DNA of 64,000 nucleotides. It comes from JAWKVD01 sp041398225. Its GTDB lineage: Bacteria > Pseudomonadota > Alphaproteobacteria > Caulobacterales > Hyphomonadaceae. The stretch lies in NCBI GenBank assembly GCA_041398225.1, contig JAWKVD010000006.1, positions 124,001-188,000 of the forward strand, written 5' to 3'. Made by a program: the position numbers and the translations under genes. The notes under the pieces were generated by a model. That model did no database searches. It had not been told where the DNA came from and saw only the letters and a program-made list of their open reading frames with translations. Of the stretch, positions 18,712 to 26,376 are shown piece by piece; the first letter of the stretch is position 1; each line of letters opens with the position of its first letter.

Positions 18712-19700
18712 CCGTTGACGGCCTTCATCCCGCTTTCCTCGTAGCGTTCGCCTTGCACTTTGGCGGCGAGCGCATTGAGCCGTTCCGTCTGCTCGGCGCT
18801 AAGCTTCACATCGGCCGCGGCGACGTTCGACTTGAGGTTTGCGAGCTTGGTCGTGCCGGGAATGGTGACGACATTGTCCGCGCGGGCGAGCACCCAGGCG
18901 AGCGCGACCTGTCCGGCGGTCGCGCCGGCCTCGTTCGCCACGGTCTCGATCTCACGAACGAGGGCAAGGTTGTTGTCGTAGGCCTCGCCCTGGAAACGCG
19001 GAGACATCATCGGGCGGAAATCCGGACCCTCCGGCTTCCAGTCTTTCCCGAAAGCGCCGGTCAGCATCCCGCGCCCAAGGGGAGAATAGGCCACAAGCGT
19101 CGCGCCGACGTCCTTGCAGGCGTCGAGCACGCCGTCATCTTCGACAAAGCGGGTGAAGATCGAGAACTCGGATTGAACCGCGGCGATGGGGTGGACCTTG
19201 GCGGCCGCCCGCAACGTATCGGCGGTGACTTCAGACAGGCCGATGGCTTTGACTTTCCCGGCCTTCACGAACTTCGCCATCGTCTCCACGGCCTCTTCGA
19301 TCGGGCGCGAGAAGTCCCTGCGGTGCAGATACCAGAGGTCGACATGATCGGTGCGAAGATACCGCAGAGAGTTCTCCAGCGCCCGCGTCGCGTTTTCTTC
19401 CGAAGCGTCGGGCGGAAGACGTTTTTGCGCGACCATGTCGATCTTTGGACCGAACTTCGTCGCGATGAACACCTTGTCCCGCCGGTCATGGAACGCCGCG
19501 CCGAGCTGTCGCTCGTTCACGCCCATGCCGTACAGTTCGGCCGTATCGAAGTGGTCGACGCCAAGATCCATCGCGGCGTGCAACAGGTTTACGGCGTCCG
19601 CTTCTTCCATGGGCGCACCATAGAAGGCGGCCATCCCCATGCAGCCAAGACCGATAGCGTTCACTTCCGGACCGTTGCGTCCGATCGACCTGCGGATCAT
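18708..19700 (-). CDS. Aldo/keto reductase
   Basis: The 330-residue cytoplasmic TIM-barrel oxidoreductase reduces carbonyls with NADPH. The catalytic tetrad is visible: Asp and Tyr in HFDTAELYGMGVNE (about 40-55), Lys in VFIATKFGP, and His in WYLHRRD. It matches the YajO/Tas-like group annotated as aldo/keto reductase 13-type; substrate is not predictable. GGAGG lies five bases upstream of the ATG at 19700, which decides the start against an upstream in-frame ATG at 19736. A TetR-type operator lies 21-36 bp upstream of the start, and the tetR gene precedes it on the same strand. Confidence 0.93.
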   Translation of the reverse strand: MIRRSIGRNGPEVNAIGLGCMGMAAFYGAPMEEADAVNLLHAAMDLGVDHFDTAELYGMGVNERQLGAAFHDRRDKVFIATKFGPKIDMVAQKRLPPDASEENATRALENSLRYLRTDHVDLWYLHRRDFSRPIEEAVETMAKFVKAGKVKAIGLSEVTADTLRAAAKVHPIAAVQSEFSIFTRFVEDDGVLDACKDVGATLVAYSPLGRGMLTGAFGKDWKPEGPDFRPMMSPRFQGEAYDNNLALVREIETVANEAGATAGQVALAWVLARADNVVTIPGTTKLANLKSNVAAADVKLSAEQTERLNALAAKVQGERYEESGMKAVNG

Positions 19701-19720
19701 GGGAGCCTCCAATGCTTGAT

Positions 19721-19736
19721 GTGAGCGTTCACTCAC
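19721..19736. promoter_or_regulatory. Probable TetR operator
   Basis: GTGAGCGTTCACTCAC has perfect five-base arms (GTGAG/CTCAC) around a six-base spacer with a GTTC core. The TGA(N)GTTCA-type composition is typical of operators bound by TetR/AcrR regulators. It lies between the tetR stop and the aldo/keto reductase start, so it should control the reductase. Confidence 0.5.
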
Positions 19737-19775
19737 GTAGGCGCGGAGGCGCCCGATGTCAACGACGCCCGTGTA

Positions 19776-20351
19776 TCAGTCTTGCGAGCGCCAGCCGGCG
19801 AGGACGGCTTCCGCGGCGGCGTTCAGCTCCGCGTCGGTCCAGCGCCGCCCTTTCAACTCCGATTTGAGCAGGGAGCTGATCGGCGCGAGGAACAGATTAC
19901 CCAGAAGATCGGCCGGAAGCTTGCGAAAGTCCCCCGATGCGACGCCGTCGCGGCGCAGATCGGTGACCATCTTGCCGATGGCGCGGGCCGCTTCGCCGCC
20001 TTCCTTTTTCTCGAGGCCGGACTCGGCGAAGCGCATCCCGAACAGGAACGCGTCCGGGTCTTCGCGGTAGGCGTCGTAGATCGCGCGCCACATCCGCTTC
20101 AGCCGGTCTGGAGGCGGCAGGCTGGTGTCCACGCCCTCGGCGGCCTGAATGAACACGCGGTTCTTCATGTCGCGATAGGCTGCGATCAGCAATTCGTCCT
20201 TGGACGGGAAATGCCGGTACAGAGTGCCCTCGGCAACGCCCGCGCGATCCGCGATCGCGGCAGTGGTGGCGGCGGCGAGCCCTTCACGTGCAGCGATTGA
20301 GGTGGCGGCGCGCACAAGGCGCTCGCGCGTGGAGAGGACAGGCGTCGACAT
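19776..20351 (-). CDS. TetR/AcrR-family transcriptional regulator
   Basis: The 191-residue protein has the TetR N-terminal helix-turn-helix (about 8-55), including AIADRAGVAEGTLYRHFPSK, the most conserved part of the family. The C-terminal ligand-binding domain is unassigned. It lies 75 bp upstream of the aldo/keto reductase gene on the same strand with a palindromic operator between them, so the reductase is the likely target. The inducer cannot be inferred. Confidence 0.93.
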   Translation of the reverse strand: MSTPVLSTRERLVRAATSIAAREGLAAATTAAIADRAGVAEGTLYRHFPSKDELLIAAYRDMKNRVFIQAAEGVDTSLPPPDRLKRMWRAIYDAYREDPDAFLFGMRFAESGLEKKEGGEAARAIGKMVTDLRRDGVASGDFRKLPADLLGNLFLAPISSLLKSELKGRRWTDAELNAAAEAVLAGWRSQD

Positions 20352-20471
20352 GCCCCACTAACCGCCCTGCGAAGTCAGCGATGTCAAGCACATACGCCCG
20401 GGCCTGCTGCATCGGTCGCATGGCTCGCTCCGCGCTTGCGTCTGGCGGCGTCTGAACGCTAACCACAGGGC

Positions 20472-20843
20472 ATGGACACGAAAATCTACAAGGTGGTGAC
20501 GGCGGAACAATGGGCGGAGGCCCAGGCGGGCGCGCCGGTCCGGGCGCCGGTCGACGTGGCCGACGGCTATGTCCACTTCTCGACGGCGGCGCAACTTCAG
20601 GAGACGCTCGACAAATGGTTCAGAGGGCTCGACGGCTGCGTTCTCGTCGAGTTCTCAGCCGACGACTTCTCAGCGGATCTGAAGTGGGAGCCCTCGCGTG
20701 GCGGTCAGTTGTTTCCGCATGTTTATGGCCTCGTCAGCGCCCGGCTGGCCGCAGCCGTCTGGTCGCTTGAACTTGGTCCCGAAGGCGCGCCTCTGGCCCC
20801 CGCTGAAGTGGTCGGCGATCGTTCAGGGGGTGATGTCTCTTGA
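20472..20843 (+). CDS. DUF952 family protein
   Basis: This 123-residue protein matches DUF952: IYKVVTAEQWAEA at the N-terminus, then DGYVHFSTAAQLQETLDKWF (about 34-53), and FPHVYG near residue 80. DUF952 folds resemble ADP-ribosyltransferase-type small proteins, but no activity is established. It overlaps pyrD by four bases (TTGA), so the two are translationally coupled and form an operon. Confidence 0.9.
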   Translation: MDTKIYKVVTAEQWAEAQAGAPVRAPVDVADGYVHFSTAAQLQETLDKWFRGLDGCVLVEFSADDFSADLKWEPSRGGQLFPHVYGLVSARLAAAVWSLELGPEGAPLAPAEVVGDRSGGDVS

Positions 20844-21910
20844 GCCTGTTCGATCTCGCCGCGCGCGCCGCGCGCCTCTTGCCTCCGGAAAGCGCGCATC
20901 GCGCGACCGTGCGCGCGCTCAGCAAAGGCCTCGGGCCGGCGCATCCGCCGCAAGACGACCCCCGGCTCGCCGTGACGCTGAAGCGCGCGGGCTTGCCGCT
21001 CCCCAACCCCATCGGATTGGCCGCCGGCTTCGACAAGAACGCGGAGACCATTCGCGCCATGCTCGGCTTCGGGTTCGGCTTTGTCGAATGCGGAACGGTC
21101 ACGCCGCGTGCGCAGCCCGGAAATCCGCGCCCCCGGCTCTTCCGGCTCGAAGAAGATCGCGCCGTCATCAACCGCATGGGCTTCAACAATGAGGGGCTGG
21201 GTCCCTTCGTTGCGCGACTGCAGGCGTATGATGGCGGCGGCGTCGTCGGTGCCAATGTCGGAGCCAACAAGGATAGCGTCGATCGCGTCGCCGACTACGA
21301 AACCGGCGTAAGGGCCGTCTGGCCCCACTGCGCCTACATCACGGTGAACATCTCATCACCCAACACGCCCGGTCTGCGCGGGCTGCAGGACAAGGGCGCG
21401 CTTGAGGAATTGCTCGCTCGTGTGAAAGCCGCCGGGGCTGCGATGGAAGCCGAGCATGGCGCCCGCCCCATCTTTCTGAAGGTCGCGCCGGATCTCGACG
21501 ACCGGTCCGTGCATGACATCGCCGCTGTTGCGATCGAGTCCGGCGCGCTGTGCGGTCTCATCGTCTCCAACACCACGCTCGATCGCGCGCACACGCTCAT
21601 CAGCGAGCATGCGGGAGAGCAGGGCGGCCTCTCGGGCGCGCCCTTGATGGAGAAATCGACCTTGGTGCTGCGCCAGTTCGCGGAGTCTCTGGCCGGAAGG
21701 CTCGACCTCATCGGCGCCGGAGGCGTCGGGTCCGCCTCGGATGTGCTGCGCAAGCTGCGCGCGGGCGCCGATGCTGTGCAGCTCTATTCCATGATGGTGT
21801 TCGAGGGGCCGGGTCTGGTCGGCCGCATCAAGCGCGAATTGCTTGAGATGATGGACCGCACGCAGGCGAACAACCTTGAGGAGCTGAAGGCCGCGCACGA
21901 CGCAGCCTGA
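20840..21910 (+). CDS. pyrD: Dihydroorotate dehydrogenase (quinone), class 2
   Basis: PyrD oxidises dihydroorotate to orotate with FMN, passing electrons to membrane quinone; it is the fourth step of pyrimidine synthesis. The 356-residue length and N-terminal amphipathic helix (SLFDLAARAARLLPPESAH) mark the membrane-associated class 2. Motifs include GFGFVECGTVTP, NRMGFNNEG, VNISSPNTPGLRGLQ (the catalytic base Ser follows the class 2 pattern), VSNTTLDR and GAGGVGSASD. The start is TTG at 20840 with GGGGGTGAT upstream; it overlaps the DUF952 stop. A strong terminator follows. Confidence 0.96.
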   Translation: MSLFDLAARAARLLPPESAHRATVRALSKGLGPAHPPQDDPRLAVTLKRAGLPLPNPIGLAAGFDKNAETIRAMLGFGFGFVECGTVTPRAQPGNPRPRLFRLEEDRAVINRMGFNNEGLGPFVARLQAYDGGGVVGANVGANKDSVDRVADYETGVRAVWPHCAYITVNISSPNTPGLRGLQDKGALEELLARVKAAGAAMEAEHGARPIFLKVAPDLDDRSVHDIAAVAIESGALCGLIVSNTTLDRAHTLISEHAGEQGGLSGAPLMEKSTLVLRQFAESLAGRLDLIGAGGVGSASDVLRKLRAGADAVQLYSMMVFEGPGLVGRIKRELLEMMDRTQANNLEELKAAHDAA

Positions 21911-21938
21911 TCGTCCGGCTGCCGCGCTCCAAAAGAAT

Positions 21939-21971
21939 AAGGGCCGGACCAGGGGGTTTGGTCCGGCCCTT
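21939..21971. terminator. Bidirectional hairpin terminator between pyrD and urcA
   Basis: A perfect 13-bp stem (AAGGGCCGGACCA pairing with TGGTCCGGCCCTT) encloses a seven-base G/T loop. It lies 28 bp after the pyrD stop and 23 bp beyond the urcA stop on the other strand. The flanking A/T bases are few, but the stem strength and the convergent placement support a terminator for both genes. Confidence 0.8.
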
Positions 21972-21994
21972 CGCTCGGCGGTTTAGGCGGAGGG

Positions 21995-22351
21995 TCAGCC
22001 CGCCGAACGAGTCTCGTAGGCGTCCGCGAGCGCGCGCGAACCGATCTTGCCGACCGCGCTCTCGAGCGTTTCTTGCACGCAGTCGTTCGCCATTCTGCGC
22101 TCAGCCAGCGTCACCCGGCTCGTGCCGACGCATTGGCGGGTCACGGCGCTTTCCAGCCGCTCAAGCATCTGGTCAGCCGTGTCGGCCGACTTCAGCTCGG
22201 AGGGAGCGTAGTGGAAGTTGAACTCGAAGTTCTCTTCCGCCGCCTGGGGCACGTCTGCGAACGCGCTGGAAGGCGTGAAGGCCAGCATGGCGCAGGCGCC
22301 GAGCATGGCTGCGGAGATGGTGAGGCTGGAGCTGGTTTTTATGAGTTTCAT
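21995..22351 (-). CDS. UrcA family protein (paralogue 1)
   Basis: The 118-residue protein has a signal peptide (cleavage near SSAFA, about residue 32). It is followed by the UrcA pattern: FHYAPSELKSADTADQMLERLESAVTRQC with a Cys, a second Cys in MANDCVQETLESAV, and a C-terminal IGSRALADAYE. UrcA proteins are small secreted proteins of alphaproteobacteria named after a uranium-induced gene of Caulobacter crescentus; their role is unknown. The two conserved cysteines probably form a disulfide. A second UrcA-like gene follows upstream on the same strand, but the intervening terminator suggests separate transcription. Confidence 0.8.
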   Translation of the reverse strand: MKLIKTSSSLTISAAMLGACAMLAFTPSSAFADVPQAAEENFEFNFHYAPSELKSADTADQMLERLESAVTRQCVGTSRVTLAERRMANDCVQETLESAVGKIGSRALADAYETRSAG

Positions 22352-22461
22352 TGTCGTTGCCCTTATTTTTCTTTTTCTTGGTCGTATCAGCCTGCAGGTG
22401 GCCGGTCTTTGTGCCCGCCGGTCTGTGCCCTGTCGGGCGCGCCGGCCTTGTCTGCAGTGAG

Positions 22462-22501
22462 TTCGATTTATCGAATAGCGATATTATCGTCAATCGATAA
22501 T
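22462..22501. promoter_or_regulatory. Cluster of ATCGA/CGATA inverted repeats upstream of urcA
   Basis: Three inverted repeats built from the same half-site abut or overlap in 40 AT-rich bases: TTCGAT-TT-ATCGAA (22462-22475), CGATA-T-TATCG (22479-22489) and ATTATCG-N5-CGATAAT (22483-22501). They lie 110-150 bp upstream of the urcA start and just downstream (minus strand) of the terminator of the second UrcA gene. This looks like a multi-site operator; the regulator is unknown. Confidence 0.5.
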
Positions 22502-22560
22502 TTCATGACAGATGCAGGCCGTTGTCTCGCAAGGGAAATCGGTTCCGTTGCGCCGCCGGG

Positions 22561-22594
22561 AAAACGAAAACGCCCGAGGCGGATGCCCCGGGCG
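22561..22594 (-). terminator. Rho-independent terminator of the second UrcA-like gene
   Basis: On the minus strand, a CGCCCG...CGGGCG stem with one mismatch (22571-22594) is followed by TTTTCGTTTT (22570-22561). It begins 45 bp beyond the stop of the 22639-22971 gene and should end its transcript before the urcA promoter region. Confidence 0.75.
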
Positions 22595-22638
22595 CGTCGA
22601 TCCGGCGATGGTGAGTCGCCGGGGGATTCGGGTTGCGG

Positions 22639-22971
22639 CTACTTGGCGTCCGCGAGCGCCAGCTCCTGTTTCGCATTGGCCTTGCCGGCGAAAAGCCCGG
22701 TCGGCTCGATCCGCGCAACTTCCTTGGACGTGGCCTCGACACACTCGTTGAACACGAACACGTTCACGCCGACGACGGGGGTGGCCTCCCGGCGGCAGAC
22801 GTCGCGGATCGCGCGAACGAGGTCTTGCCGATAGGCTGCCGCGACAGCCGGATCAGAGAGGTTCTCGGGAATGACGACTTCGACCGTCGGTTGTTCGGCA
22901 ACAGCCGGCAGGCTGACGCAGCCAAGGCAGGCGCCGAGGACGAAAGCAGACTTGATGATGAGCTTTTTCAT
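22639..22971 (-). CDS. UrcA family-like secreted protein (paralogue 2)
   Basis: The 110-residue protein begins with a signal peptide (MKKLIIKSAFVLGACLGC, cleavage near AVAEQ at about residue 25). The mature part keeps the UrcA layout of two spaced cysteines: LVRAIRDVCRREA and VFVFNECVEATSKEV. It is more divergent than its neighbour and ends in an Ala/Lys-rich tail. The CLGC segment could also be read as a weak lipobox. Its terminator lies immediately downstream. Two UrcA-type genes side by side suggest duplication; function unknown. Confidence 0.7.
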   Translation of the reverse strand: MKKLIIKSAFVLGACLGCVSLPAVAEQPTVEVVIPENLSDPAVAAAYRQDLVRAIRDVCRREATPVVGVNVFVFNECVEATSKEVARIEPTGLFAGKANAKQELALADAK

Positions 22972-23298
22972 GGTGCAACTCCGGGTTTTGTTGATGGAAC
23001 TCGCTCAACAGACCTTCGGTGCGTTTCCCGGCCGCGCCCGGCGCTGTCCGCCGCGTCTGCAACCTGAGTCGATCGTTATGCGGCGCCGCAGCATTTTCAA
23101 GTGACCTAACGTTAAGTTTCCAGAGAATGACAAAAACAGCTGTAAAAACAGCATCAAGTACGACCCGCCCAAACATCCCTGACCACAAGCGGGCGCCGTA
23201 ATGTTGCGATGCACAAAAACCGGGCGAGGTCTCGCACCGGCCATGTCGGCGAGCGCGACCGGCCAGGAAAAGCGGGCGGCGGCCGGTGGGGCGAGCGT
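22972..23298. other. Intergenic region between UrcA-like and quinone oxidoreductase genes
   Basis: These 327 bp separate divergent genes. I see no gene. The middle is AT-rich and contains an eight-base palindrome TAACGTTA (23108-23115), a direct repeat AAAAACAGC-TGT-AAAAACAGC (23132-23152) that includes the palindrome ACAGCTGT, and a GANTC site (GAGTC near 23067). These are plausible promoter elements for either flank, but no consensus promoter can be assigned. Confidence 0.55.
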
Positions 23299-24279
23299 AT
23301 GAGGGCGCTCGTTTGCGCGCGCCTGGCCGACGATTTCTCGGCCCTGGGCCTGGAGGATCGCCCCGATCCCGTGGCGGGCAGGGGCGAGGTGGTTGTCCGT
23401 ATCGAGGCCGCCAGCCTCAATTTTCCGGACCTGCTGATGCTGAAGGGCGGATACCAGTTCAAGCCCGAGCCGCCCTTCATACCCGGGATGGACTTCGCGG
23501 GCCGCGTCGAGACCGTCGGCGAGGGCGTCAGCGATCTGAAGCCGGGCGACCGGGTCGCCGGCGGCGACAAGACGGGCGCATTCGCGCAGCTCAAGGCGGT
23601 CGCCGCCGAGGGCCTCAGCCGCATTCCCGATGCGATGCCGTTCACCGCCGCTGCGGCCTATCCGGCGGCCTACACCACCGGGCACGTCGCTCTTATAAAT
23701 CGCGCGGGGCTCAAAGCGGGCGAGACGCTGCTTGTGCATGGCGCCAGCGGCGGCGTCGGCATGGCGGCGATCGACATCGGGCGGCTTCTTGGCGCGCGCG
23801 TCATCGCGGTCACCGCTTCTCCGGACAAGGTCCCGGCCTTGAAAGCCGCCGGAGCGGACGAGGCGCTGGTGATCGGCGATACGCTGCGCGAACAGGTTCT
23901 GGACCTGACAGGCGGGCGTGGCGTTGACGTCGTATTCGATCCTGTCGGCGGCGACGCGTTCGAGATCTCGATGCGATGCCTGGCCTTCGGCGGCCGTCTA
24001 CTGGTGGTCGGTTTCGCGGGCGGTCGCGTGCCGGACGTGAAGGTGAATCACATCCTCATCAAGGGCGTGTCCGTGCTGGGCGTTCGCGCCGGAGAATATG
24101 GCCGGCGCTTTCCGGAAGAAGGCCGGAAGGTGCGCGAGACCATCTGGCGCTGGGCGGAAGAGGGGCGAACCCGCCCCGTCATCCACGCCGAGCATCCGCT
24201 CGAGGATTGGCGATCAGCGTTCGAGGCGATGCGCGACCGCAAGCTGGTCGGCAAGGTCATCCTGCGGCCGGGCGGCTAG
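23299..24279 (+). CDS. NADPH:quinone oxidoreductase family protein
   Basis: The 326-residue medium-chain dehydrogenase/reductase lacks the zinc-binding residues, as in quinone oxidoreductases. Visible are the GroES-like N-domain (SLNFPDLLMLKGGYQ, PGMDFAGRVETVG), the Rossmann NADPH loop HGASGGVGMAAID (about 145-157), and DVVFDPVGGDAF. It catalyses NADPH-dependent reduction of quinones or enones; the substrate is unknown. I chose the ATG at 23299 (MRALVCARL) because the family begins there; an in-frame ATG 90 bp upstream would add a basic, low-complexity leader. It converges on the receiver-protein operon. Confidence 0.92.
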   Translation: MRALVCARLADDFSALGLEDRPDPVAGRGEVVVRIEAASLNFPDLLMLKGGYQFKPEPPFIPGMDFAGRVETVGEGVSDLKPGDRVAGGDKTGAFAQLKAVAAEGLSRIPDAMPFTAAAAYPAAYTTGHVALINRAGLKAGETLLVHGASGGVGMAAIDIGRLLGARVIAVTASPDKVPALKAAGADEALVIGDTLREQVLDLTGGRGVDVVFDPVGGDAFEISMRCLAFGGRLLVVGFAGGRVPDVKVNHILIKGVSVLGVRAGEYGRRFPEEGRKVRETIWRWAEEGRTRPVIHAEHPLEDWRSAFEAMRDRKLVGKVILRPGG

Positions 24280-24292
24280 CGCCGCGACCGGC

Positions 24293-25222
24293 CTAGGCGA
24301 CGTTGTTCAGAGACGCATCGCCGACATTGTTGATTTTCTTCGTCACCAGCCGCTCGAGTTCGGCGGCCACCGCGGAGCGATGGATAAGCGCCTCTTCCGG
24401 CATCTCGATGATCCGGCGGATGGTCTGGAAGTGATAGCGGATCACCTCGACATCGTAGGAGTCGGTCATCCCAACGCCCTCGATGTAGCGGATCGCGCTT
24501 TCCCAGACGCGGCCGATGGTTTCGTCCGTCAGGTGCCGCACTTCCTCATGGTGTTCGCTCAGCATGCGATACATGCCGCGAATTCCCGCCGCCCGATCTT
24601 CCGGATCGTCGTTGGCCGGCTGCTCGGAATAGGTCCAGAGCTTCCGGATGATCTCGTGCAGACGATTGATGTTCTGCTGCGAGGTCTTGGCGGCCTCCAC
24701 GCGCTTGGGCTCGTCCGTCAGGCGCCGCCACGGGCCGGAATAGTCCGGGTCCTGCCTGCGCCGGCGGCAAGGACCGATATAGTTGCGGCTGACCACGAAC
24801 TTGCGCGGACGCAGGATCACCTCGTCCATGCGCGACATCAGGCCACGCGCCGAAATCGGCTTGAGCAGAAACTCGTTCACCCCCGCCTGGCGCGCGCCCA
24901 TCAGTTGCTCGTGGTCGATCGCGCCGGCGAGCAGGATGATCGGGGTTTCGCGCGGCAGACCCGTCGTGTTGCGGCGGACCTCGCGGGTGAACTCAAGCCC
25001 GTTGGTGCGGCCTGCGTCCCAATCCACGAAGATGATGTCCGGCTTGAAGTTCCGGCCATGGCTGTAGGCTTCCGCCGCGCTGGCTGCGGGCGTGATGTTC
25101 ACCACCTGCATCCGGCGCAGACTGTCGCTGATCACGCCCCGCATGTACGAATTGGGGTCGAGGATCATCACCTTCAGATTTTTGAGTTCTGCAGGCGTGA
25201 GAGAACGGGTCTGTTCGGTCAT
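24293..25222 (-). CDS. Receiver-domain response regulator with unknown C-terminal domain (intact receiver)
   Basis: The 309-residue protein has an N-terminal receiver (about 14-135) with the phospho-acceptor Asp67 (IIFVDWD) and the conserved Lys121 (LLKPIS); the usual Thr/Ser position is Ala99. After the receiver comes YIGPCRRRRQDPDY (about 145-158), a segment shared with the upstream gene, then an all-helical C-terminal domain of about 150 residues with no DNA-binding motif. It therefore probably acts by protein contact. It begins 2 bp after the upstream receiver gene's stop and is the second gene of a two-gene operon. No histidine kinase is adjacent. Confidence 0.85.
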   Translation of the reverse strand: MTEQTRSLTPAELKNLKVMILDPNSYMRGVISDSLRRMQVVNITPAASAAEAYSHGRNFKPDIIFVDWDAGRTNGLEFTREVRRNTTGLPRETPIILLAGAIDHEQLMGARQAGVNEFLLKPISARGLMSRMDEVILRPRKFVVSRNYIGPCRRRRQDPDYSGPWRRLTDEPKRVEAAKTSQQNINRLHEIIRKLWTYSEQPANDDPEDRAAGIRGMYRMLSEHHEEVRHLTDETIGRVWESAIRYIEGVGMTDSYDVEVIRYHFQTIRRIIEMPEEALIHRSAVAAELERLVTKKINNVGDASLNNVA

Positions 25223-25224
25223 GT

Positions 25225-26130
25225 TCAGGCCGCCAGTCGTTTTTGGATGGCTTTGCCGAGGGCGATGGCGACGCTGTCGCGGGCCTCGACATAGTTCAGC
25301 GGCAGAGCCGCGAGCTGCTCGAGCGCGTTGAGCGCGGTGTTGATCACGTTCGCATCGGTCTGGCCGAGCGGCGTGCTCATCGTGATGTACGCCTCGAAAG
25401 CCGCCAGCGAGCTGATCAGCGCGTGGTCTTTCTGCGCTTGTGCGATCGTCCGCGCTTCGTTGATGTCGCGGCAGGCGTTGTCGATCGAAACGGGGTCGGA
25501 CGCGCGAAGCTGGGCGCAGGCGGCCCGCAGCGCGGTCAGCGCCACGCGGATCGGCTCCTTGGCGGCTTCGACCTCCGCGTCGGTCATCCGCGACGGACGG
25601 TCCCCGCGGCGTTCGCCGGCGCGGCGTTTCTCGCCGTGATAGTCGGCCGGGTTCTTCCTGCGGCGGCAGGGCCCGACATAGACCGAGCAATCGACGAACG
25701 GACGCGGCGTCTGGATCACCATCTCCAGGCGCTGCTTCATCGCGGTCGGCGAGATCGGGCGGGTGAGGAATTCGTCGACGCCGGCGTCGCGCGCCTCGAT
25801 CACCAGCTGCTTGGTCAGCGAGGAGGTCACCAGGATCACGGGCAGGCGGCGAATGCGGTCGTCCGGCACCCGGCGAAGGTCTTTGAGCCAGGCAAGATAG
25901 CCGGCCGTTTCCGATCCCTCGTCCGGCTCCCAGGCCAGCAGGATGACGTCGAAATGCCGGTCGATCAGGTAGGTCTGCGCCGCCGTGAGGTTACGGGCCA
26001 GCGACAGATCGGTCAGATTGAGGTTGCGCAGGATCTCGGCCGTCAGTCCCCGAAGAAAATTGTTCGGGTCAATGATTAGCGCCGCCAGAGACCTCGGCTT
26101 TAAGGGTCTTGGTTTCCTAGGATCGTGCAT
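25225..26130 (-). CDS. Receiver-like protein lacking the phospho-acceptor Asp
   Basis: The 301-residue product is a paralogue of the downstream protein: a receiver fold followed by VYVGPCRRRKNPADY and an all-helical C-terminal domain. In the receiver, the phospho-acceptor position is Ala66 (DVILLAWE) and the invariant Lys is Arg124 (FLTRPIS), while the acidic-pocket Asp21 (LIIDPNN) remains. It is thus a pseudo-receiver, unlikely to be phosphorylated. The ATG at 26130 has GGTGGG just upstream; a GTG at 26139 would add three residues. It is the first gene of the operon and may dimerise with, or antagonise, the intact partner. Confidence 0.83.
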   Translation of the reverse strand: MHDPRKPRPLKPRSLAALIIDPNNFLRGLTAEILRNLNLTDLSLARNLTAAQTYLIDRHFDVILLAWEPDEGSETAGYLAWLKDLRRVPDDRIRRLPVILVTSSLTKQLVIEARDAGVDEFLTRPISPTAMKQRLEMVIQTPRPFVDCSVYVGPCRRRKNPADYHGEKRRAGERRGDRPSRMTDAEVEAAKEPIRVALTALRAACAQLRASDPVSIDNACRDINEARTIAQAQKDHALISSLAAFEAYITMSTPLGQTDANVINTALNALEQLAALPLNYVEARDSVAIALGKAIQKRLAA

Positions 26131-26376
26131 ATCGCCCACCGCCAGAGCTTCTTTTTTGTTGTTGAGGCGACACTAGTGCGATGAGGTAAGTATTGAGTTT
26201 AGAGACGCGTGGAAGTTCCAACAACTTTGCCCGGAACGTCTTCAGCCGCCCGGTTTTCATGACAATTTTCCCGCAAAGATCGCAGGGGAACTCTTTTGGT
26301 TAAGCCGAGAGCGGCTTGCCGAAGGTGTGTAAGTTTGTGATACTGACGCCGCGATATCGGAAAAGGATGATCACGA

